Shown here: positions 29,100 through 40,100 of the stretch, in pieces
Numbering within the stretch: position 1 is the stretch's first letter
How the letters are laid out: each line of letters opens with the position of its first letter
NCBI RefSeq assembly: GCF_900176485.1
Contig: NZ_FWYD01000001.1
Coordinates: 124,001-188,000 of the forward strand
Direction of reading: 5' to 3'
Source of the DNA: Primorskyibacter flagellatus
Lineage (GTDB): Bacteria > Pseudomonadota > Alphaproteobacteria > Rhodobacterales > Rhodobacteraceae
Length of the DNA: 64,000 nt
Made by a program: the position numbers and the translations under genes
Notes under the pieces: generated by a model
What the model was told of the DNA's origin: nothing
What the model saw: the letters and a program-made list of their open reading frames with translations, nothing else
The model's database searches: none

Positions 29100-29711
29100 A
29101 TGACATTGCATGCCATAGATCTCAGCGTCTCGCGTGGCGGGGTTGCGGTGCTGGAAGGGTTGAATTTCAGCCTTTCACCCGGCACGGCGCTTGTGTTGCG
29201 CGGGCCGAACGGGTCCGGCAAGACAACGCTTTTGCGCACCGTCGCGGGCTTGCAGCCGCCCTTGGCCGGGCGGGTCGAGGGGGGTGGCGAAGAGATTGCC
29301 TATGCCGCCCATGCTGACGGGTTGAAGGCGATGCTGAGCGTGTCCGAAAACCTGTCTTTCTGGGCGTCGGTCTTTGGCACCGGTGACATCGTGGCGGCAC
29401 TTCGCGCCTTCGATCTGGAGGCCCTGTCGGATCGGCTCGCCGGGACACTCTCGGCGGGGCAGAAACGTCGTTTGGGATTGGCGCGGCTCATGGTGACGGG
29501 GCGCGCGATCTGGGTGCTGGATGAACCAACAGTCTCATTGGACGCGGCGTCTGTCGAACTGTTCGCCGCAGCCGTGCGCACCCATCTGGGGCAGGGCGGA
29601 TCGGCGCTGATCGCCACCCATATTGATCTGGGACTGGACACTGAACTGCTGGATGTCACGCCCTTTCGCGCCGTCTGGCGGGCCTCTGACCCGGACGAGG
29701 CGTTCCTGTGA
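29100..29711 (+). CDS. ccmA: Heme ABC exporter ATPase CcmA
   Basis: The 203-residue ATPase powers release of holo-CcmE in cytochrome c maturation system I. Walker [14 protein letters not shown], signature [14 protein letters not shown] and Walker [13 protein letters not shown] are intact. It overlaps ccmB by four bases and starts the ccm operon. Confidence 0.95.
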   Translation: MTLHAIDLSVSRGGVAVLEGLNFSLSPGTALVLRGPNGSGKTTLLRTVAGLQPPLAGRVEGGGEEIAYAAHADGLKAMLSVSENLSFWASVFGTGDIVAALRAFDLEALSDRLAGTLSAGQKRRLGLARLMVTGRAIWVLDEPTVSLDAASVELFAAAVRTHLGQGGSALIATHIDLGLDTELLDVTPFRAVWRASDPDEAFL

Positions 29712-30364
29712 TCGCGTTGCTGACACGCGATCTGCGGCTTGGCGTGCGCGCGGGCGGCGGCTTTGGTCTTGGGCTTGCGTTCTTTCTGATCGTGACGGTG
29801 CTGGTGCCGTTCAGTATCGGGCCGGAAAGCGCCCTGCTGGCGCGGATCGCTCCCGGCATCCTGTGGCTGGGGGCGCTGCTGGCCTGCCTTCTGTCGCTGG
29901 ATCGCATCCTTGCGCTGGACTGGGAGGATGGCAGTCTGGATCTGCTGGCGACCGCGCCCTTGCCGATGGAAGGGATCGTCAGCATCAAGGCGCTCGCGCA
30001 TTGGATCACCACCGGCCTGCCGCTGGTGCTGGTGGCGCCTGCGCTTGGCGTGCTGCTGAACCTGCCGGGGCCGGGGTATTTGTGGGTGACGGCCTCGCTG
30101 TTGCTGGGCACGCCCGCATTATCGGTGATCGGCACCTTCGGGGCGGCGCTGACGGTGGGCATCAAACGCGGCGGGCTGCTTTTGTCGCTGTTGGTCCTGC
30201 CGCTATATGTGCCGACGCTGATCTTCGGGGCAGAGGTCGCGCGACGTGGCGCTGCCGGGCTGGAGGTCGTGACGCCGCTGACCATGCTTGCAGGGATCAC
30301 TTTTGGCGTGATCGCGCTATTGCCATTTGCCTCTGCGGCAGTGTTGCGGATTAACCTGCGCTGA
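29708..30364 (+). CDS. ccmB: Heme exporter permease CcmB
   Basis: A 218-residue membrane protein with about six helices; the start [29 protein letters not shown] and the [17 protein letters not shown] stretch are typical of CcmB. It forms the CcmABCD complex in the inner membrane. The start overlaps the ccmA stop. Confidence 0.95.
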   Translation: MIALLTRDLRLGVRAGGGFGLGLAFFLIVTVLVPFSIGPESALLARIAPGILWLGALLACLLSLDRILALDWEDGSLDLLATAPLPMEGIVSIKALAHWITTGLPLVLVAPALGVLLNLPGPGYLWVTASLLLGTPALSVIGTFGAALTVGIKRGGLLLSLLVLPLYVPTLIFGAEVARRGAAGLEVVTPLTMLAGITFGVIALLPFASAAVLRINLR

Positions 30365-30405
30365 ACCATCTGTTAGGACGGCGCGGAACTGATGTAGGAG
30401 GAGGC

Positions 30406-31155
30406 ATGGCCTCTATCTGGGAATATGCGAACCCGGTGAAATTCATCCGGACCACCGACAGGCTGTTGCCCTGGCTGTCGGCTGCGGCGGTGGTGACGCT
30501 GCTTGTAGGGCTGGTCTGGGGGTTCTTCTTCACGCCGGACGATTACCGGCAGGGATCGACCGTCAAGATCATCTACCTGCATGTACCGGCCGCGCTGATG
30601 GCCATCAATGCCTGGCTGATGATGCTGGTGGCGTCACTGATCTGGATCGTGCGCCGCCACCATGTCAGCGCGCTTGGCGCCCGTGCCGCCGCCCCCGTGG
30701 GTGCGGTGATGACGGTGATCGCGCTGGTCACCGGCGCGCTTTGGGGCCAGCCGATGTGGGGGACGTGGTGGGAATGGGATCCGCGGCTGACCTCGTTCCT
30801 GATCTTGTTCCTGTTCTACCTTGGCTACATGGCGCTGTGGGCCGCGATCGAGGATGACGACACCGCCGCCGATCTGACCTCTATCCTATGTCTGGTGGGG
30901 TCGGTCTTTGCGATCCTCAGCCGCTATGCGGTGAATTTCTGGAATCAGGGTCTGCATCAGGGCGCGTCGGTGATGCGTGCGGGGGCGCTTGCGGGCGATA
31001 CCGAGGAACGTGTCAGCAATGTATTTGCCGTGCCGCTTTTCGTGTCGATGGCAGGGTTCGCGCTGCTGTTCATCGCGCTGGTTTTCCTGCGCACACAGAC
31101 CGAAATCAGGGCGCGCCGGACACGGGCCTTGATGGCGCGGGAGAGGATGGGGTGA
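30406..31155 (+). CDS. ccmC: Heme exporter/ligation protein CcmC
   Basis: A 249-residue membrane protein that loads heme onto CcmE. It has six helices and the WWEWDPRLTS tryptophan-rich motif (around residue 123) flanked by periplasmic histidines (LHVPAALM, NQGLHQGASV). Strong SD (AGGAGGAGG) before the ATG at 30406. Its stop overlaps the ccmD start. Confidence 0.96.
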   Translation: MASIWEYANPVKFIRTTDRLLPWLSAAAVVTLLVGLVWGFFFTPDDYRQGSTVKIIYLHVPAALMAINAWLMMLVASLIWIVRRHHVSALGARAAAPVGAVMTVIALVTGALWGQPMWGTWWEWDPRLTSFLILFLFYLGYMALWAAIEDDDTAADLTSILCLVGSVFAILSRYAVNFWNQGLHQGASVMRAGALAGDTEERVSNVFAVPLFVSMAGFALLFIALVFLRTQTEIRARRTRALMARERMG

Positions 31156-31310
31156 TGCCGGATCTGGGGAAATACGCGGATGTCGTACTGTCATCCTATG
31201 CAGTGTCGATCCTGCTGATCGTGGCCCTGGTCGGCGTCAGCTTCTGGCGCGCGCGCCGGGTCAAGGCAGAGCTGGACCGGGTTGAAACAAGGGGAACACG
31301 CCGTGGCTAA
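31155..31310 (+). CDS. ccmD: Heme exporter small subunit CcmD
   Basis: A 51-residue protein with one membrane helix (about residues 14-32) and a basic cytoplasmic tail (WRARRVKAELDRVETRG). CcmD stabilises CcmABC and helps release holo-CcmE. Its ATG overlaps the ccmC TGA by one base and its last codons overlap the ccmG start. Too short for length-based detection but position and shape are clear. Confidence 0.92.
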   Translation: MPDLGKYADVVLSSYAVSILLIVALVGVSFWRARRVKAELDRVETRGTRRG

Positions 31311-31842
31311 GATTTCACCACTGATGATTGCACCGCCGGCGATCTTTGCCGGGCTGGCCGCATTGTTCTACGTTGGCATGTTCCGCGACGATCCGCAGGG
31401 TTTGCCCTCCACCCGGATCGGACAGCCCGCACCGGCGATTACCGAGACTGCCCTGACCGGCTATCCCGCGCTCGAACCGGGGGCGCTAGCAACGGGCGAG
31501 GTGACGCTGGTGAATTTCTGGGCAAGCTGGTGTCCGCCGTGCCGCGCCGAACACCCCAAGCTGCTGGAACTGGAGGCACAGGGGATGCGGATCGTCGGAG
31601 TGAACTTCAAGGATCAGGCCGAGGACGCACAGAAATATCTGGCCGAGTCGGACAGCCCGTTCATAGCCGTTCCGTTTGATCCCAAGGGCCGCAGCGCGAT
31701 TGATTGGGGCGTGACCGCGCCACCCGAGACATTCATCGTCGATGGCGATGGCACAGTGCTGTTTCGCTTTGCCGGACCGTTGGTCGGATCAGATTATGAG
31801 AACCGTTTCGCGCCCGAGCTGGAAAAAGCATTGGCTGACTGA
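31303..31842 (+). CDS. ccmG: Thiol:disulfide interchange protein CcmG/DsbE
   Basis: A 179-residue thioredoxin-fold protein tethered by an N-terminal helix (about residues 8-24). The active site is WASWCPPCRAEHPKL and the cis-Pro stretch is GVTAPPETFIVD. It reduces apocytochrome c haem-binding cysteines. GTG at 31303 follows AAGGGGA and overlaps the ccmD end by eight bases. ccmE, ccmF and ccmH are not in this window. Confidence 0.93.
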   Translation: MAKISPLMIAPPAIFAGLAALFYVGMFRDDPQGLPSTRIGQPAPAITETALTGYPALEPGALATGEVTLVNFWASWCPPCRAEHPKLLELEAQGMRIVGVNFKDQAEDAQKYLAESDSPFIAVPFDPKGRSAIDWGVTAPPETFIVDGDGTVLFRFAGPLVGSDYENRFAPELEKALAD

Positions 31843-31920
31843 CGCTTGCCGTCCCGGCCCGAACCGGGCCGAGACGACGCGCATTTGCTATGAAATACCA
31901 AGAATAGCGGGACCCTTATC

Positions 31921-32055
31921 TCAGGGCGTGATCGCGCAATGTTCCGATGCGCTGAGCGAGGGGCAGGCCGGGGGCGACTTGGTGCTGGCCTGGGCACCGT
32001 AAACGACAAGAATGCTCAATGCGATGATCTGCGCGAATGTGATCGTGTTCTTCAT
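31921..32055 (-). CDS. Very small secreted protein, unknown
   Basis: A 44-residue frame on the minus strand beginning MKNTITFAQIIALSILVVYG, a good signal peptide that could be cut after AQA or QAS. The mature part would be about 20 residues with two Cys (ACPS...EHCAI), which could form one disulfide. A weak AGAGG precedes the ATG. I recognise no family. A second tiny secreted Cys-containing protein lies at 38231-38389. Being short and unmatched, it may be spurious. Confidence 0.45.
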   Translation of the reverse strand: MKNTITFAQIIALSILVVYGAQASTKSPPACPSLSASEHCAITP

Positions 32056-32182
32056 GGTCTCTGCCTCTTTGCTTGCCCTTCAAATGGGGCATTACAGCAA
32101 ATGACATAAGGGGAAATGTTCGGGCTGGCGCGTCACGAAGCCGTGTTTGGCGAAGACCCGCGCATAGCAGGGTTGCACAAAA

Positions 32183-32212
32183 CGAAAAGGCGCGCCACCG
32201 AAGCGACGCGCC
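32183..32212 (-). terminator. Terminator after acnA
   Basis: Read on the minus strand, GGCGCGTC pairs with GGCGCGCC around GCTTCGGT and is followed by TTTTCG, about 50 bases after the acnA stop. Confidence 0.7.
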
Positions 32213-32260
32213 ATTTTCTGCATTGAACCCCATCAGCTTGGGGTTGTGGGGCCTGACGGA

Positions 32261-35032
<2,772 letters not shown>

Positions 35033-35358
35033 TATTGGCTCCCTTGCGAAATGCGGGTGATAAGGGTGTTGCTGGCTGTTATCTGCCCTAACCTGACGTG
35101 CCAATCAAGGGGGGTGCGTCGTTATGTATACCATTGCACACCGAATTTGGGCCGCCAGATCCAGAAATTGCGACACCTGACACGGAACAGGGTGTCAATG
35201 CGTCCGCTTTCGTCGCTGAGGCGAGAGATTGGCGGTGCCAAAATGGTGGCGACTCGGTTCTTTGGGACAGCTCTCGGGTTATCGCAAATCCTTGATTGGC
35301 TATTTCAGCATGATCGTTTTAATGACGTTGGGATACTTCAAACGGAATAGAGTGACGC
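35033..35358. other. Divergent intergenic region acnA / DUF1223 gene
   Basis: The 326 bases between two divergent genes must hold both promoters. Short frames here show no similarity or SD. I do not see a confident promoter or operator. Confidence 0.45.
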
Positions 35359-36054
35359 ATGCGAAAGCTGGTTGGATGGATCGCCACAATCTGGATAGCG
35401 CTGGCTGGCGCTGCTGCGGCGCAGGACCATCCGGTGGTGGTAGAGCTTTTCACCTCGCAGGGTTGTTCCTCTTGCCCGCCTGCGGACCAACTGCTGGGTG
35501 AGCTTGCCCGGCGTGACGATGTGATCGCTCTGGCCCTGCATGTCGATTATTGGGACTATATCGGCTGGAAGGATGTCTTCGCCCAAGCCGGATTCACCAA
35601 GCGGCAAAAGGCCTATGCTGCGGCCGCCGGTCATCGCAGCATCTACACGCCGCAGATGGTCGTGCAAGGGACAGAGGATGTCGTCGGCAACCGCAGGATG
35701 GATGTGGCCGATCTGATCCGCAAACACGAATCGCAACGTCTGCCCGTGTTGGTGGAACTTGCCCGCAACGGTTCAGAACTGGTGATTTCGGCCCGCGCCC
35801 TGCGCTCTGCCGGTCCGGCAGACATTCATCTGGTGCGCTACGAGCCCGAAACTGTTGTTGCGATAAAGCGCGGCGAGAATGCCGGGCGGACGCTGACCTA
35901 CCACAATGTCGTGACTGACTGGCGGGTTCTGGGACGCTGGGACGGACAGGGCACCTATAAGGCACGCCTGCCGATTTCGGGTCCACGTCCACTGGTCGTA
36001 TTGGTTCAGCGCGCCGGTCACGGCCCGATCTTGGCGGCTGCACGTTTGCGCTGA
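35359..36054 (+). CDS. DUF1223 thioredoxin-like secreted protein
   Basis: A 231-residue protein with a signal peptide (MRKLVGWIATIWIALAGAAAAQ) and the DUF1223 hallmark ELFTSQGCSSCPPADQLLGEL, a CxxC thioredoxin-like site at about residues 36-39. YTPQMVVQG follows, where the cis-Pro would be expected. Function is not established; redox work in the periplasm is an inference. Its 3' end overlaps the convergent acyltransferase gene by 37 bases. Confidence 0.85.
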   Translation: MRKLVGWIATIWIALAGAAAAQDHPVVVELFTSQGCSSCPPADQLLGELARRDDVIALALHVDYWDYIGWKDVFAQAGFTKRQKAYAAAAGHRSIYTPQMVVQGTEDVVGNRRMDVADLIRKHESQRLPVLVELARNGSELVISARALRSAGPADIHLVRYEPETVVAIKRGENAGRTLTYHNVVTDWRVLGRWDGQGTYKARLPISGPRPLVVLVQRAGHGPILAAARLR

Positions 36055-36944
36055 CGTTTTGGCTTCCACCGGCGGTGGATCCAGAACCACTGTTCGGGAT
36101 GGGCCTCGATCCGGCGTTCCAGCGCTTGTGTCACTTGCCGCATCATCTCTACCGGGTCGCCATGTGGTACCGGCTCATCGAATTCGATGTGGAAATTTTG
36201 CCCGTCCGGTTGTCTTGTACCGAAGAACGGGATCAACAAGGCTCCGGTTTTTAGCGCGATATCGGCAGCCGAGGTGACCGTCGGGGCGGGCTTTCCCAAA
36301 AACGGCAATGGCGTGCCCGAACTGTCGTATATGTCGAACAGCAACACCCCCATGCCACCCTCACGGATATGGCGCATCAACCCCAGCGTACCGCGGCGGC
36401 CCTGTTCAAAGACGGGGCCGGACAGGGCATGCATATTGGCGGCGTAATGTGCGTTGAAATAGGCGTTGGACATGGGCCGGTACAACCCGCCGATTTCGAA
36501 TCCGCGCGCAACAAGTGCTGCACGAGGTGCTTCGAAATTACCAAAATGTCCGGTGACAAAAACCACCGGGCGGCCTTCGGCGCGGGCCTGTTCTGCGGCG
36601 TCAACACCCGGCCCATGCACGGGCGTGTTGGCCATTCTGCGCAGCAAGCCTTTGACGTCGTAATTCTCGATCATCGTGCGCCCGGCATTGTCGGCCACGG
36701 CATCTGCGAGCCGCCTGCGTTCCGCTTCGGGCAGGTCCGGCCAGACATGGGCAAGGTTGGCCATGGCGCGGTCCCGGTATCCGGCAAGCGGCGCGACGAT
36801 GCGGCTGATCAGCCGACCCATCAGCCAGAGCCGTGCACGCAGCGGCAAAAACAGCGCCAGCCGGATCATCGCCCGTAATGCGCGATCGGTCATCCAGTCG
36901 CCAAAGCTGCCCTTGGGGGGCGTCGAAGATGTCTTGTCTGGCAC
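36018..36944 (-). CDS. LpxL/HtrB-type lipid A late acyltransferase
   Basis: A 308-residue membrane-associated acyltransferase that adds a secondary acyl chain to lipid A. It has the HX4(D/E) catalytic motif GHFGNFE about residue 132, and the later WFWIHRRWKP motif is conserved in the family. The start is uncertain: GTG at 36944 (AAGGAAAG upstream) is preferred; ATG at 36893 and an upstream ATG at 37010 are in frame. Bases 36018-36054 are also the end of the opposite DUF1223 gene. Confidence 0.85.
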   Translation of the reverse strand: MPDKTSSTPPKGSFGDWMTDRALRAMIRLALFLPLRARLWLMGRLISRIVAPLAGYRDRAMANLAHVWPDLPEAERRRLADAVADNAGRTMIENYDVKGLLRRMANTPVHGPGVDAAEQARAEGRPVVFVTGHFGNFEAPRAALVARGFEIGGLYRPMSNAYFNAHYAANMHALSGPVFEQGRRGTLGLMRHIREGGMGVLLFDIYDSSGTPLPFLGKPAPTVTSAADIALKTGALLIPFFGTRQPDGQNFHIEFDEPVPHGDPVEMMRQVTQALERRIEAHPEQWFWIHRRWKPKRQRKRAAAKIGP

Positions 36945-37055
36945 GTTTGTGGCGGCTTTCCTTGAAAGGACTGCCGAGACATAGGCCGAGGCAGGAACGA
37001 TCACAAGCATCGGGCCATTTGTATCGCACCGTTACATTGCCAGTATCGGCTGAGT

Positions 37056-38123
37056 TCACTCTTCTTCGTCAGGCTGGACCAATGTGATCTCGCCGGCTTC
37101 GACCAAGGACAGTATACCGGCAACAACAGTGTTCATCGCCGCCTCGCCGTCCTTGCGTTTTGGCGTGCCGCGCTCTTCGATCTGTTCGCGAATCTGTTCC
37201 GACATGCGCTTGCCCAGATTTTCGAGCATGTGGTCGCGGGCCTCGTCCTGCCCGGTGGTCGCTGCAAAGGCCAGCGCGGTCACCATCGCGTCACCATCGG
37301 CGTCGCGCAGGATGCGCGGCACATCCAGCGCTGCGATCCGCGTCGGAATGTCAGAGAAGGTGAAGATCGCTTTGCGGACGGCTTGCGCAAAGACGCTGTC
37401 AGTCTCATCCAATCCGCTCAGCACATCGTCGCGGGTCAGCGATGGCGAGACGTTCAAAATCGCCCCGACCCGATTTTCCGGAGCCGCATTGAAGGCGCGT
37501 TCGGGCTTGTTATCAAGCTGGCTTGCAAGGCTCAGACCTATCCGGTCAACGGCATCCGGGGTGACAGCGCCGGTCTGCGACACTGCGTAGGCGATCAATC
37601 TGGCCTGGGCACCGGGCAGCTTGCCCAGCACCTCTGCCGCGCGGGTCACATCAATTTTTGACAGGGCAACGGCGGCAACCTCTGTGCTTTCAGCCTCGAG
37701 CATACGGCGCAATTCATCGGCTGATAGGCGGGCGATGCGCGCCCACGGATCGCCCGCCTGACGCACGCCCGCCTCTTTGCGAAGGCGTTGGGCGGTCTGG
37801 GCGCTGATCTTTCCGTCCAGCGCCGACAAGGCCCCCGCGATCCCTTTGGGAAAGCTAAGCCCAACACCGCCGAGTTCGTCGGCGAATTCGGTCAACACCT
37901 CGTTCAAAGTGTCGGTGTGCACATAGTGCATGTCGCCAAGCTGTTGGGTCAGCGTGGCCTGCAAGTCATCGGGCAGGGTGGTCAGGGCCACCTCTGCACC
38001 TTCATTCAGAATGAACTGCACCACGATCGCCGCCTTCTGGCGGCGGGTCAATACAGGGGTCATGCCGACCGGTGGGCGGGCGACAGGTGAAGCCAATGTG
38101 GCGATCTGTGTCTGGTTCGTCAT
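37056..38123 (-). CDS. fliG: FliG-like flagellar motor switch protein
   Basis: A 355-residue protein resembling FliG, the C-ring component that contacts the stator. The N-terminal part carries LTRRQKAAIVVQFILNEGAEVAL, and the middle and C-terminal parts show FliG-M/C style repeats (SGLDETDSVFAQAVRKAIFTFSDI; IPTRIAALDVPRILRDAD), the latter the torque helix region. No other flagellar gene is nearby, so it is an isolated copy, as in several Rhodobacterales as far as I recall. Divergence makes the call slightly less certain. Confidence 0.8.
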   Translation of the reverse strand: MTNQTQIATLASPVARPPVGMTPVLTRRQKAAIVVQFILNEGAEVALTTLPDDLQATLTQQLGDMHYVHTDTLNEVLTEFADELGGVGLSFPKGIAGALSALDGKISAQTAQRLRKEAGVRQAGDPWARIARLSADELRRMLEAESTEVAAVALSKIDVTRAAEVLGKLPGAQARLIAYAVSQTGAVTPDAVDRIGLSLASQLDNKPERAFNAAPENRVGAILNVSPSLTRDDVLSGLDETDSVFAQAVRKAIFTFSDIPTRIAALDVPRILRDADGDAMVTALAFAATTGQDEARDHMLENLGKRMSEQIREQIEERGTPKRKDGEAAMNTVVAGILSLVEAGEITLVQPDEEE

Positions 38124-38230
38124 CCGTTCAGGACCTCGTCCGGCTACATCCCGTATGGTCCCGACCTAACCCGAGTCAGGTGAACAAACCCTGAACGAGT
38201 GACGTTTGATCGCAGTTTATTCTTTTTGCC

Positions 38231-38389
38231 TCAGCCGGTCACTTGCTCGACACAGCTGCCCGATGCGCTGTCATAGACAGTGCCCTGAGCGCAGGACATC
38301 GCCTCGCTATGGCCCGAACAGGACGCCCAAGCGCCGACTGCGGGAATGATTGCCAGAGCCGTGGCGGCCAGAATTGTCTTGAGGTTCAT
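38231..38389 (-). CDS. Small secreted Cys-rich protein
   Basis: A 52-residue protein. Signal peptide MNLKTILAATALAIIPAVGA with likely cleavage after AWA, then a roughly 30-residue mature peptide with four Cys spaced S-C-SGHSEAMS-C-AQGTVYDSASGS-C-V, of which three are clear. The C-AxGTxYDxxxxxC pattern resembles chitin-binding type-2 style half-domains but is too short to be sure. The ATG at 38389 has GGAGAAT upstream. Function unknown. Confidence 0.72.
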   Translation of the reverse strand: MNLKTILAATALAIIPAVGAWASCSGHSEAMSCAQGTVYDSASGSCVEQVTG

Positions 38390-38601
38390 TGCAATTCTCC
38401 ATTTGGTCTGTGGAGACAAGATAACACAGCCTTGGCCTGCGACAAAACGCGAAGACACAGGTTCAATGAGATCGGCGTCAGCTTGCCGTCGCGCACCGGG
38501 ATCTGGCTGGAAGCGCTGGAACGTTCGGGCGTCTGTCTGTCAGCAAAATAGCGACGCTTCAGGCAGGCATGAAAAGACTTCCCTCGCGACGTTGACAAAA
38601 C

Positions 38602-38632
38602 GAAAATCCCCCACTGTCGGACAGTGAGGGAT
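38602..38632 (-). terminator. Terminator after purB
   Basis: On the minus strand CCCTCACTGTC pairs with GACAGTGGGGG nearly without a loop and is followed by ATTTTCG. It lies about 25 bases beyond the purB stop. Confidence 0.75.
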
Positions 38633-38655
38633 CGTAATTTACGGGTCTAGTCGCT

Positions 38656-39957
38656 TCAACCAAACACGCGTTTGAAGATCGTGTCGACATGTTTGGTGTG
38701 ATAACCGAGGTCGAATTTCTCTTCGATTTCTTCTTTCGACAGGGCGGCTGTGACCTCGTCATCGGCCAGAAGTTCTGTCTTGAAATCGGCGCCCTTCTCC
38801 CAGACCTTCATCGCGTTGCGCTGGACAAGGCGATAGGAATCCTCGCGGCTGACACCGGCCTGCGTCAGCGCCAGCAACACGCGCTGCGACATCACCAGAC
38901 CTTTGAATTTATTCATGTTGGCCAGCATGTTGTCGGGATAGATCACCAGCTTGTCGATCACCTGCGTCAGCCGGGCCAGCGCAAAATCCAGCGTGATGGT
39001 GGTGTCGGGGCCAATGTTGCGCTCGACAGAGCTGTGGCTGATGTCGCGCTCGTGCCAGAGGGCTACGTTTTCCATCGCGGGAACCACGGCCATGCGCACC
39101 AGACGCGCCAGACCGGTTAGATTCTCGGTCAGCACCGGGTTGCGTTTATGCGGCATCGCGGAAGAGCCTTTCTGACCGGCCGAGAAGAATTCTTCGGCTT
39201 CCAGCACCTCGGTCCGTTGCATGTGGCGAATCTCTGTCGCGACATTCTCGATAGAGCTGCCGACGACGCCGAGGGCTGCGAAGAACGCGGCGTGGCGGTC
39301 GCGCGGGATCACTTGCGTGCTGATCGGTTCGGGCTTCAGCCCCATCTTTGCGCAAACATGTTCTTCAACCGCGGGGTCGATATTGGCAAACGTGCCAACC
39401 GCGCCGGAAATCGCACCGGTGGCAATCTCGTCGCGGGCGGTGGCCAGACGGGTGCGGTTGCGGTCCATCTCGGCGTAGAAACGCGCGAAGGTCAGGCCCA
39501 TGGTCGTGGGTTCGGCGTGGATGCCGTGGCTGCGGCCGATGCGGACGGTGTCCTTGTGTTCCAGCGCGCGGCGTTTGAGCGCCTCCAGCAGTTTGTCCAT
39601 ATCGGCCAGCAGGATATCCGCCGCACGGACCAGTTGCACGTTGAAGGTGGTGTCCAGCACATCCGAAGAGGTCATGCCCTGATGCACGAACCGCGCTTCG
39701 TCATTGCCGATGATCTCTGCCAGATGGGTCAGAAAGGCGATCACGTCATGTTTGGTCACGGCTTCGATCTCGTCAATCCGGGCGACGTCGAATTCCACGT
39801 CCTTGGCTTTCCAGACCGCTTCGGCATTTGCCTTGGGGATCACGCCCAGTTCGGCCTGCGCATCGCAGGCATGGGCCTCGATCTCGTACCAGATGCGGAA
39901 CTTGGTCTCGGGCGACCAGATTGCGACCATGTCGGGGCGGGAATAGCGGGGGATCAT
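38656..39957 (-). CDS. purB: Adenylosuccinate lyase
   Basis: The 433-residue enzyme acts twice in purine synthesis (SAICAR to AICAR, and adenylosuccinate to AMP). The fumarase superfamily signature GSSAMPHKRNPV (about residues 262-273) and the catalytic His region RSHGIHAEPTTMG are intact. Length is usual. The ATG at 39957 with GGAAGG upstream gives MIPRYSRPDMVAIW, the normal N-terminus. Confidence 0.96.
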   Translation of the reverse strand: MIPRYSRPDMVAIWSPETKFRIWYEIEAHACDAQAELGVIPKANAEAVWKAKDVEFDVARIDEIEAVTKHDVIAFLTHLAEIIGNDEARFVHQGMTSSDVLDTTFNVQLVRAADILLADMDKLLEALKRRALEHKDTVRIGRSHGIHAEPTTMGLTFARFYAEMDRNRTRLATARDEIATGAISGAVGTFANIDPAVEEHVCAKMGLKPEPISTQVIPRDRHAAFFAALGVVGSSIENVATEIRHMQRTEVLEAEEFFSAGQKGSSAMPHKRNPVLTENLTGLARLVRMAVVPAMENVALWHERDISHSSVERNIGPDTTITLDFALARLTQVIDKLVIYPDNMLANMNKFKGLVMSQRVLLALTQAGVSREDSYRLVQRNAMKVWEKGADFKTELLADDEVTAALSKEEIEEKFDLGYHTKHVDTIFKRVFG

Positions 39958-40100
39958 CGGCGGGCCTTCCAAGCTGCAAACGGGATTGCGCGGGGTTTAG
40001 ACCCAAGCGGCCTTGCCCACAAGGCAGTAGCGCCCCGACCAGCGTGCCATGGCAGCTGGTCGGGGCCGAAACGGTTCCTGACGTCAACCGGCGCGGCGCG

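Noticed and set aside
36018-36054. Convergent overlap of the DUF1223 and acyltransferase genes as a regulatory antisense
   Set aside because: A 37-base 3' overlap is common in compact genomes and needs no special explanation.
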